Positions 12,101 to 24,100 of a stretch of DNA of 64,000 nt are shown here, piece after piece. The stretch is from Lineus longissimus (taxonomy: Eukaryota; Nemertea; Pilidiophora; Heteronemertea; Lineidae). The position numbers and the translations under genes are program-made. Position 1 is the first letter of the stretch; each line of letters begins with the position of its first letter. The stretch is taken from contig NC_088324.1 of the NCBI RefSeq assembly GCF_910592395.1, positions 684,001 to 748,000 of the forward strand. Reading direction: 5' to 3'. A model generated the notes under the pieces. That model saw only the letters and a list, made by a program, of their open reading frames with translations, searched no databases and was not told the origin of the DNA.

Positions 12101-15100
12101 CTTGGATGTCGAGGCCAAGGACCACGGCACTAGTATCTCCCAGGCTTCATCATCAGTAATCGTAATCGTGCGTTTGTTATTATACAGTTATTGAGATAAG
12201 ACATACATACTGTCTACACATCGTTTGGTCGGGATGTTCCATAACTGAGACTCGGTGCACCCTAGAGAAAAAGGTAAAGCATTAAACGACAGTTAATGGT
12301 TACGAAACTTCATTCAGCTTGGAGTGGATTCTATTTTGAAACCACCTGGTGTTTGCGTATTAATGTACAAACTCATGGCTTAAGGAATTCACACCGAACT
12401 TGCGCGTCACTCTATCATGAATGAGATCGCGATGGTTAAGTAACTTTGGCAAAGCCTTTGGTGAGGTCGCATCCAAAAAGCGAGTGCAGATAATGAAAAC
12501 GAGTTGCAACGCATTTAACATACAACACTGTTTTACCACAGTCGAGCTGCCTCAAGAGGATTAACTACAGCCGGAGAAAGACAGATATATTTAAAAGGAT
12601 AAGTGCTATGTTATAGGCTAATCCTGTGATGTCTCATACTCACTCGGTGTGCAGATCTTCTTGGTGTCATCCCAGATCTCCTCTGGAGCGCAGCGGTTGA
12701 CACATTTATCCCCCGTCCATCTCTTTGCAACATTTGTGCATTCTTGAAGAAAAAGGAAGTTAATTACTGGCAGTTGAAAACCTCTTCCTCTCCCTAGTTA
12801 ATGTTTAATCTTTCAACAGAAAAACACTTGAAACTTGTAAACTTTAGTGCACCCTTTCGGTCGTGTGGATGGAGATCCGTTTGCAATATCGTTTATGAAG
12901 GAAAATGATAACAAGTTTACGAAGACACGCAAAGGGATGGCAAATTTGGCAAAATATTGGCCTTTGTAGGGATGAACCAAAGGACGTTCCGATGCTTGTA
13001 TAGATAACTGCAGCATATGAAAGATGCTAAGATACGCACTTCGTGGAAACATAGTTTTGTAAAGAAAACTAATGGTATCATTTGGTTGGGATGTATAGGG
13101 GCAAGGAAAACATATTACGGATACTCTAAACATGTTGACATAACCATGGAAAGCACATGACAGGAGCTTTCTAATCGTTTCATCCATGGACAACCCTCGT
13201 GGCGTCTGCTAGCGAGTTTATACCAGTCACGAAACAGAGTTTGTGAAGAGAACCGATGGTTCCATTCGGTCTGGATGTATACAGTAGGGGCAAGGAAAAC
13301 ATATTACGAATACTCTAAACATGTTGACATAACCATGGAAAGCACATGACTGATGGTCCCAGACGACCTTCGTGGCGTGTGCTAGCGAGTTTATACTAGT
13401 CACGAGGGGATATATCAAGTTCGTTTCAACAGGTGAGGTGTCATTCTTAACGGTACCCATACTTGCTGCACTTACGTTTCGTGCACTGGAATCCATCTCC
13501 TTGGTATCTTTTCTTGCAGCCACAGGTATAGACCCCTTTGTCTCCAGGTCTGCATACAGCATCCTTGCCACAAGGTTTAAGCTCACTGGACCCTAGCTTG
13601 GCGACTGATCCTACTTTGATACACTTGTAAAGTGTCGTGCAGTCGGAGCTTATGCGCTCATCGCCAATCTAATAGGAAAAAAGTGTTCACAATATCAGCA
13701 GATGGAGTACAATGAAAAGCCCCACTACATGCTTTGGTCTCTGCAATCCTGGTGAGATTACGTCATACCGAAAAAGAGAAGAAGAAAAGACCGTATAGTT
13801 TTTTCCTCATAAGAGTAGCAATATAAGCAGAAGTACTTATCAAATGGTTGATGAAGGTAACATTGTCTTAGACGGCGAGGGGGGCGATTTCTTCGTTTAT
13901 GCAGTTTAGGGTGAAGAGTTAGACACGATCTGACTCAGTGGGGTTCTACTCATTACCCACCGTGTAATAGTTTTTGTCTGCATCCCAACAGCCACATGAC
14001 TGCTCGGGGACACACGAATCACCATCTCGGATGAAGCCTTTATTACACTTGCAGCCTTCCATCAACTCATCCTCACAGAAGATCGGTTCGGGCTTGATAC
14101 ACGTCGGTTGGCATGGACGCATCTTGGACTCATATACGCTGTTAGCAGGGCACTTCATTGCTGGAAAATGACATTGATATTAATCGTATATTAACAGTAA
14201 AAAGAGAACAAGGTAGAGACCATTCGATAATGAAGTGAAAACTGTGATGATAGTTTTAACGTCTACATGCTTGTTTTAAGGATGTCCGGAAAGGTCTCAT
14301 CATTTACAATGCGCTCACATCAGAGCCACTGCTCCAACACCAGAATCACACAACACGAGTCAATGGATGCTGGCGCTGACCAAACACAAGATCCCCAAGA
14401 GCCAATTTACTCGGGTTGAAACCAGACGCTCTTGGCATTTACCAGATCCTAGAGCCAATGGACCCACTCCAGATGCACTGGAACAACGCCAGCACCACTG
14501 GCTCCACACCGAAGCCAAATGGTTCTTGATTTACGAACTTCTGTGACCAGTTGCCTTAGGCATAGCGTGACCTCAGGAATATTCCCCAATCAAATTGAGG
14601 GTTACAAGGCTAGAACTTCATTGGTTCCATTTTGATATTCGACAAGCAATCGGAAGGCCATTATTGTAGATTTGAAGCCAAAGCATCTTTTTGAAAAGCA
14701 GAATGAGTCAAACTTACGACAGAATGTGGTTGTTCTCCAAACCTTCGAAGGTTGGTAACCATTCAGCTGACATTCGCTGGCGAATTCTCCCACATCAGCG
14801 CATATCACTTCTTTAATGGACTCGGGTTTGTCCACAAAAGCGCAAGCATCTATCTGGCAAGCAGCATAGGCTGACTTCCAATCTACCTTTGCGCTCTTGA
14901 TGCACTCTGCGAATGGTCCAGTGGTTGACTTGATGTAACCGCAGTACGTGTCTGATGCAATGAGGGCATTGTTCTTATCCGAACATTTGATGACTGGATC
15001 CTCGCTCTTCTTACAGCTAAAGTATCAACACTATTAAATTCGACTTCTATTTGGAATGAATACAAAAATCTGCTGTGTGGTAAGACTTCCAAAGTCATCC

Positions 15101-18100
15101 TACCTCTCTGGACGAACTATTCGAAAGGATATCACGAATAAGCTGTCGCCCACCTGTCTTATTTAAATGTTACGGTACTCATGACCGCAAGTAAAGGCTG
15201 TCTGTTCGTATTCAACAAAGGGCGAATACTATTCTAAACCTTTCGATGTATTTCTGAAATCGGTTGAATATTGCAGGATCCGGATTCAGATAAGACATAG
15301 TGTGGTTTGTTATATATGTTATCAGTAGTGTAAAAGTGGGGGTTCTAACTCACCCTAGGTTTGACTAGGTTTTTATTCAGTCAAATCCTAGTCAAACAAT
15401 TATTCAGTCAAATCCTAGTCAAACAATTATTCAGTCAAATCCTAGTCAAACAATTATTCAGTCAAATCCTAGTCAAACGATTATTCAGTCAAATCCTAGT
15501 CAAACAATTATTCAGTCAAACACCAGTCAACACTTCACACATTTCCTTTCAGTCAAACACCAGTCAACACTTCACACAACTTCTCTCAATTCCTTTCAGT
15601 CAAACACCAGTTAAAACCGCTCCTCAATTTTGAGGAGCGGACTCACAGTCAAACAGTAGTCAAAACACAACTTCTTCAGTCAAACACCAGTTAAAACCGC
15701 TCCTCAATTTTGAGGAGCGGACTCACAGTCAAACAGTAGTCAAAACACAACTTCTTCAGTCAAACACCAGTTAAAACCGCTCCTCAATTTTGAGGAGCGG
15801 ACTCACAGTCAAACAGTAGTCAAAACACAACTTCTTCAGTCAAACACCAGTTAAAACCGCTCCTCAATTTTGAGGAGCGGACTCACAGTCAAACAGTAGT
15901 CAAAACACAACTTCTTCAGTCAAACACCAGTCAAAACAACTCTCCAAAATTGGAGAACGGACTCACAGTCAAACACAGTCAAAACACAACTTCTTCAGTC
16001 AAAACAACTCTCCAAAATTGGAGAACGGACTCACAGTCAAACAGTAGTCAAACTTTTTTACAAACCGCTCGCTTCGCTCGCTGAACAACAATTCTACAAA
16101 CCGCTCGCTTCGCTCGCTGAACAACAATCCTACAAACCGCTCGCTTCGCTCGCGGCTGCGCTTTAAAAACGATATCTAATAGATTTTTTTGTATAGAAAA
16201 TGACTCATATCATCAGACACGTCGCTAGCGCTTCAAAAAAGAATAGAGATCCTAGATATTCAAAAAATAACAATCTAACAGACTATACCTCATCCGAAGA
16301 TGAACTTAGAGATATAACAGACTATTCCTCATCCGAAGAAGAGGACTATCTTTCGGAAAGCGAATTAGATGCCAAAATTATACCTCCAGAATCAGAGTTA
16401 ATCACTTGGAAAGAAGAAGTTCCTTTAAACGTGTGGTATAAGATTGTAGGGAAAGAGCAGAAGATTACCAAACACGGAGAAGCGTTAATTCTAACTCTAA
16501 AATATAGAAAGCTGCAGCCCTTGAAAACTTTTTCAACATCGTTGATCAAACGAGATTTAGAAGCGAATCCTAACTTGAACTATATAATATCGTTAGGAAA
16601 ACCTAAAGGGAAAAAGTATTACGCGTTTAAATTAGTGCAAGGATAAAATGGTATAATTTTATAAGAAGTGTTACGTTCTTATAAAGTTACACTATTTAAT
16701 GAATTTTTGAAAAAGAATAAATGATTGTTCTATCTATCGAGATCTATTACCTTACCTCTCTTTTGATACGCGGAGGAAATTTTTCACCCCTGAACCAAAA
16801 ATGACACCAAAAATTAAACCTCTTTTAACGTTTGATACATTAGAACAAATTCCAATCAACATGGAGTCCACACAGAGACAGCATTTCACCCATCCGATTT
16901 AAAGGGTGTCACAACACTTATGGATAAAATTAAAATCATCAGTCAGTATGTGAGACTTTTTTGTAATGGTTGGATATGTCATGATTGTTTTAGCACAGAC
17001 TATGATCTGTATGACTGGGAAGTGGTGTGCAGTCAATGTTATTCTGTGGATGAACGTCGTATTTGGAATAATGCTATTCAAAAAAGTCCACTTGTTTCTG
17101 AATGGTATGGTATGGATCAAACTCATATCATCACATCCACCACGTCAAAACAAGCAGATTTTGAAAAATTACTAAATACATACCCCGTATCGTTTGACGT
17201 GAAAGAAAAAATGAAAAAAGACTACTCCATGCTCATTCAAAAATTTGAAACCATGAAAGCCTTACACAAACGTAAAAACTTTTTTATGGATAAAATTGTG
17301 TTACAACGCCTCATGGATTTCTATCACTTAGAAATTCAAGTGGTCAAACCAACCCCTGCGCTGAACACCTATTATACACTTTTTGAAGAGATGTCATGGC
17401 CTAATTAAACTTTATAAGAGATTTCCTATTATAAAATTTAGTCATCCGTGACAGGTAAAACAGATTCAGCAGTATTGGCTGCGATGGAACCTACAGCCAG
17501 AAGAGTTGGATTCATATAATAGCCCAATTGTTTTTTTTATTTCGCTGTTGATGATGATATTGTTATTTAATTTTTCGTGAAGTTTTTTCTGATCTAAATT
17601 TGGAAACATAACTCGTACAGTTTGCGTATAAGCGAATAATAAATTGGAGACCAGTTCATCTGCAATTTGCGTATTATAACGTGTTTGATATTCATTGTAC
17701 ATTTTTTCAAGATTTTTCCCACTTGCTTTTTTAATAGTCGCTTCAGACACTTTCATGCCTAATTTTGTTAAAAGACCGCTTTGATAATGTGTTAAGAGTT
17801 CTGATCGCATCTCTGTCACAGAATCATCAGGATCTTGAACAAGTAAGTGCGTATGTTCCGTGTCCATTTGTTATATTACAAAATTTTATACTCAAACGGT
17901 TGTGTTCTGCGCAGTACAAGTCGTTTTCCGCTATCAATCTGCTCAAGAACTGCAGGTTTTTCGCCCATAGGGATGCAGCGGTTTTCTTTAAACACTTGAT
18001 CGAGAGAACATTGATCATTCAACGTATGGATCACCATATGCTTACAGTTGTCTCTAAAATCTTTGCAAATCGCATTATATTTTTGAGTTAAGAGCCAAAC

Positions 18101-21100
18101 TGATAAACCAAAATGTCTTCCAGAGAAGGCTAATTCAGTTAGTTTGGTGGATTTATTTTTTGCATCCCAATGGTTCGCACAGTCGTCAATGATAAATAAA
18201 GTTTGTTCCTGTTCATCTTTAAACATGTCAATGGCATGTTCTAAACATTGGTTTAAATTTTCTTGCACATGTTGAGGTGGGTTAATAAAAATATAGTCAT
18301 CGTGTTCAATCCAAGATCTGACACGATATGTTTTATTCATATCAATGGTAGGGCAAAAGATAAGGATGTAGTCAAATTTTTTCTGAAATTCTTTTTCAAG
18401 AAGATCTAGTATAAAATAGGTTTTCCCACAATCAGTCATGCCGGACACTAGCATATTGAATGGAACATGACAATAATTCATTTATTTTACACATTAATGT
18501 ACACTCCCCTTCACTTTCATATTCTCAAGTCCTACCAAACCATCTGCTACAATATAGACTAGCATATCATATTCTGTGTCAGAATTTCTGCTGAGTTCAA
18601 GTTGTAAACCATGTTTGATATTACTCATGGCGGTTCCTGATCCATGCACAGTGTTATCTTGTGTACTTCTCAGATCAATATACAAGCCATATTTTTGTTT
18701 CTCGTAGAATTTTTCTACATCCAACATACATTCCTCCGTTTGCTTAAGATCTTCCGTCATATAATGTCGTTTGATTTCATCAAACTGATTATAGGCTTTC
18801 AACCCTGACTTGAATATACAATGAGATATTCCTTCTGAAGTAATGGTCACATTAGTGATGTCAGGATTTTGAAAACTTGTTTTTTCAGAATCATAGTCAC
18901 TAAATGTTTTTTGGAAAAATAATAGAATACCTTTTGTTGAGGCACGATTAACATCTACATTGATATTCACCCGTTTATTCGTACCAATTGACTCTGTCTT
19001 CAAAAGATGGATGTCTTCAAACATCCATCTCATCTCAGAGTTATAGACAGATTCAATGGTTTCAGCCAGGACATCTGAGGTGACTGTTTCATATTCAAGC
19101 TGAATATCCGGCACAGCATATGTCTTTGATGTTGCTGTTCCTGCGACAACATACTTTGCATCATTAAATTTGATGTTATACTCAATGGACTCCAAAATCG
19201 CTGAGGGATAAAAGGGGGTATGGGTATCAAATAGTTCTGATTCAATGGGGATGCAGTAACGATCCTCAAAAGCTGTTTTAATGCCATCTTTTCGCTGGTC
19301 TTTCACAATTCCTTGTTGTACACGATTTTTTCGCTGTTTTTCGGTGAGCCAAAAATCCTTGAAGGTGTTGTAGATGAAGGCTTTATCCACCTCACTCATG
19401 GTTTTTCCACCCAATTTTGTGGTGATTCTTTCTACAATATTTCTACCCACATTAGCCACAAATGTAGCAGCTGCAGCATTTGCCGCATTGCTTACTTTTG
19501 ATGTGGTAGAAAGTTTAAACGTGAGTTTCATGCTTTCAGGGACAATCACTTGTCCTTTTTCAAGCTTGGGAATTTTCACATGAAGTGTTTCTCCTGGATT
19601 GACAGAATTAGGATTATGAGTGATCACCTCATAATAGCGTTTGGCTTTTAAGCCTTTGGGGTACTTGTCTGATCTGTAAGGATCAAGATAACGTCCATAA
19701 GAAGTTTCCATTTTATTTAAGGGAAAAATTTTTTTTTAAAATAAATGACTAACATGTGTACGATTAAGTTCAATGTTAAACAAGATGATCAAGCAGCAGC
19801 TATTGAGAATATAAAAGAAGACATCTTCAAGGTTAAAAACAGGTTTAATGTGCAAGATGTTGAAGTTCAAAATAAATTAGATCAGTTGGATGCTGGCTTT
19901 ATGACAGTGACTAATGTCAATCTTAAAGTGGATCAACTTGAGACATCGGTGAATGACAGTTTCACCAAATTAGAAACATGGTGGGCTATTATTGGAACCT
20001 ATTTAGACCATATGTTGACTCGTAGAAGATGGCGAGATGTGCCAAAAGAAATGAAAAAAGCACCTTCATTGCAAATTGAGTAACATCTTTATAATATGAT
20101 TTTACATTATAAATATCTTACTTCTTTCTCAAGCGTGAGTCAATAATATTTTCAGGATCTAAGCCTTCTTTGTGTTGAACGATCTTTTTAATTTTTATGT
20201 CTTTATCCGCTTTATCCACACTATTTTCTCCCATGTCTTCAAAATCCTTTGTTATTTTTTGTAAGGCATCTAATCTGACTCTAGAATCATCATTCAATAT
20301 TGCATGAACACCCTCAATATTTTTTACAGTGTAAGTTCTATTGGACCATATTTGTTTGTAACCTTTAGTAAATATAGGTCTTTTTAACTTCTTTCTAACA
20401 CAATCGCCTATTTTAAATTTGTGTTCAACTGGCATAGACTTTTCTAAATTGTGTTCAATCAACTCACTTTCATGATGCACAGCTTCATTAGGAGCATAGT
20501 TTAAAATTCCTCTATGTGATCTATTATTGTATGCTGAAATGTACTCTTGCAAATGATCAACCCATTTAACTGAATTTTTCTCTGTAAAATCCTTGAATAT
20601 CATCTCTTTAATGGTTCTACTCAATCTATCAATCAAGCCTAATGCATGATGATCATCTACCTCAACTGTATCGTGCTTGATGTTTAACTCTTTGAATAGG
20701 TCTTGTACTGGTCTGTTTAAAAATTCATTGCCTGAATCTGTAATAATTAATTTTATTGCCCCTGAATCTTTGTACATGTGTTCAAACCCATTTTTCACCT
20801 CAAATTTTGTCTTATTTTTTAAAGCTTCAGCATAGGCTTTTCTAGTAAATGTATCAATAGCAACAAGTATCCATTTGTAACCTTTATTTTGTCTTGAGTA
20901 ATTTGACATGTCTAAAAGATCCATGAACCATAGTGCATTTTCTTGATAAGCTATAATGTGGCCCTGAATTTTTTGTGTCTGTTTTTTATGTAGTTGATAA
21001 CTTTTTTGCTGTTTTACAAATGCATCAATGTCATCAAATTTTATGTTAGGATCTTTCTTCTTCATGATCCTATAAAATTTTAAAGCAGATGGATAATAGT

Positions 21101-24100
21101 ACTTCGCATATTCTTCTTGCATCACTGATGTCATATTTATTTTATAAAAAATACTGCAATAACAATGCAAGTGCTACTAAACTTGCTGTAAAATTTGTAT
21201 GACTGCGCTCTCTGACGCTCGCGGCTGCGCTTGTTTCAGGTTGTTCGTTATTCAAATTTGAAGAACTAGTTTGTGGTTGTGGTGTTGGTGTTGATGTTGG
21301 TATGGGTGTTATAATTGTTTGTGGTGTTGGTGCCACTTGTCGCTTTTTTCTAACATTGATATGCGTGTTGATACCAAAAGTTGTATTTTCCGTGGCAGTT
21401 AACAGAGAGTTATTATACCCTTCAATCGTACCAATATGTAATCGCATATGACTCGGTACAAGTTGTAACCCTAAGCCTAAAGCAAAATCTAGTCGTGAAC
21501 CTACTTTTTCTAAGGCGTTCGCATACGATTGTTTAGATCGAATTAATATACTTGCCGACTGGAATGTTTTTATGGAATCGACTAACGTTTGACCTTGAAG
21601 CGCATCCTCCACTAAAATTCCAAACTGTTTTTGTGCATCTAAGGAGTCTAAAATATCTTGCCTGATCATGGTTTGTGCACCCAGGATGCAATACACATAC
21701 GTTCTAATCGATTCATTGATTCTACTCATGCCTGCTTTGGTCAATCCTTGACCATCTAAAGCAATGAAATTAGTCCAGTCATCTGAATAAATGAACGATA
21801 ATGTATCAATGTAAAGTCGATGATGATCAGCATACACATACCCTTTTTTGTCATACGCTTGCTTATGATAGGGGTTCTTTTTTTAATTAAAGTCAGGGTT
21901 CCCTGGTAAATGGATTTTTAGCTGGTGTAAAATTTTTCGAAGGGTAAAGTACACATGAAATCTAAAGATACTTTGTACTAAAGGATCCTGATGATTAATA
22001 GGATTATGCCATGATACGCCACAGCCAGATGTCGCACAACATAGTGCAAATTTAAATTGGTTTTCCCAGTTATCCACGGTAGCATTTTTTAAATAGTCTT
22101 GTACTTGTGCATAAGTTGAAAATATTCTTGGTGAGATCTTATCAGGAAAAATATCAATCGTATCGTAGTTGAAACTTTGACGATGGTCCACAGTAATCTG
22201 TTGATGGATAAAAGGATCTTTGGTTAAAGAATTATTCTTATAGGTCAAAGGGTATTGTACATTTGACTTATATTTTAAAAACTCAGGGAAGTTCGCACTC
22301 GCTGCGCTCGTTGTCATCACTTTATTTTAACATTTTATTTTTTAATTTTATAATGACCTAGAGCTAAGGTTGAAATACCATCAGCTTGAATCATCCTCTT
22401 ATCATCCGCTGCATCTAGTGCTACTTTGGTTACTTTTTCTGTGAAAAGTCGATGATTTCGACTTCTGAATACAGTCATTTGTTTTTCAATAGGAATTTTT
22501 TCCAACAACACTTGTTTGTATTCTTCGAAGGTGATATCCTTGTCAATCACATTCTTCTTGACACCTTTGCATTTCTTAATTTGTGTTTTATCAGTGACAT
22601 AGGAATACAGCTTAGACCTTAAGCCTATAAATTCACTGATGACATGTCCAGCTTCTTCATCCTTAAATTTTCCAATCACCTTTTTATTTGCTTCTGAAAA
22701 CAGTGCATGATCTTTTGGCAAATTTGAAAAGTCAAATAATTCTGCATCTTCATGCAAGATTTTTGACGTTGGACCATCACCAGGTTTTCATTGAAAATTT
22801 TATGCGCACGATAGTTGTTTGAATTTACGCATTTCCTAAGTTGTTTAGCATTAGTGGCTAACGTAATATTTTCACGTAACTTCACATTTTCTATGGTCTT
22901 GCCAAACACACTATTGTTCATCAGTTTGAAGAAGTCTTTTTCAAAGTCATTTTTCGCTTTGGCCCTTAAGGTTGTGTTAAGGTTAATATATTGTTTTAGA
23001 AAATCAGTTTCTTCGTATGAAATACCTCTATGAATCTTAGTCAATTTGAGCCCTTGACTCAAGTAGAATTTCAAGGTCTTGTGATGCACAATGTAGTGTT
23101 CTTTATGCTGTAAATTAGGAATGAGCTTACCATTCAAATGCTCTGGTGCAAGTGGATAATCATTGTGAAGCTGGTGAAGATGGTATGGATAGTTTAAATC
23201 AACCTCTAATGTGCAGGCGGTGTCTTGCCAATGGGAAAAGTCCTTCATCCATTTGAAATGTTGATATGGTAGTTTTTGATCCATAGCGACTCCATACAAG
23301 TTATTCGCATCCAAGTAGGAAATAATGCTTGTAGGTTGTTTTTCATCATAGTCTTTCAGGGGTGGATTATTTGCTTTGGCATAGCGATGAGTAGCCATGC
23401 ACATTCCCCCTCTAATGCCTTCTTCGAAAAACATGTACATGTCAGAGTCTGTTAAAAGTTCTAATTGAATGTTTGTCATTTTCAGCATCGCTTGCCATGA
23501 TAATCCTGGTGAGGTATAAAACCAGGCAGGATCTAATTTATAATGATTTAAACAGGTCGTTCTGAAATTTTCCAATATGTCTGCGAGTAACAGAACATCT
23601 GTTTCAAGATAAATTTTATGATAATTTTCAAAGGTTTGACAGTTGAACACCTTCCACACATGTTGTGCATGTGCATACTGTTGATCTGAAATTTTTGTAT
23701 TGTTTAAGGCTGAATCAAATGCATGCTGTTTTGGAAGTTGAGTCTGTTGCAGTTTTTCAAAATCAGTTATAAACTCGTAGGGATAAAATCCCTTCTGATT
23801 CACCAAGTCAAATTTATCTTTAAAATGATGCTTCAAATTTATCTTGTCCTTATCTGGTAAATTTTTCCCAAGAACGTCTAAAGATGACTGCATGAGTCTA
23901 TATGAATCTAGGAAGCGAATTTCAAGAGACTTTTCCCCTACATCAATAAATTTACTGAAAGATATGTAATTTTCAGAGTTTGACGCGATGACATTCAGCC
24001 TGCCTTTTAGTTCTTTCACAAATAAATGTGCATCATATCCTGAGAGGTTGTGAAAATAAATGGGGATAAAATTTGGGTCATCTGGTGTATTTTTAAACAT

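Larger units (their letters stand above)
15324..16691. repeat. Polinton left terminal inverted repeat
   Basis: 1368 bp matching the inverse of 30920-32241. From the outside in: unique 50 bp, a 27-bp minisatellite, an 80-bp minisatellite with a palindrome in each unit, three 36-bp GC-rich repeats, a full gene (16200-16646), and a palindrome at the inner edge. Such long gene-containing repeats resemble viral terminal repeats more than transposon TIRs. Confidence 0.85.

Noticed and set aside
15361-15633. 90-codon ORF in the left TIR (and a similar one across the N gap on the other strand)
   Set aside because: It is a translation of the 27-bp minisatellite; it has no non-repeat content.
15370-16030. 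CRISPR-like appearance of regular repeats
   Set aside because: The units are contiguous tandem repeats without unique spacers, in a eukaryotic transposon TIR.
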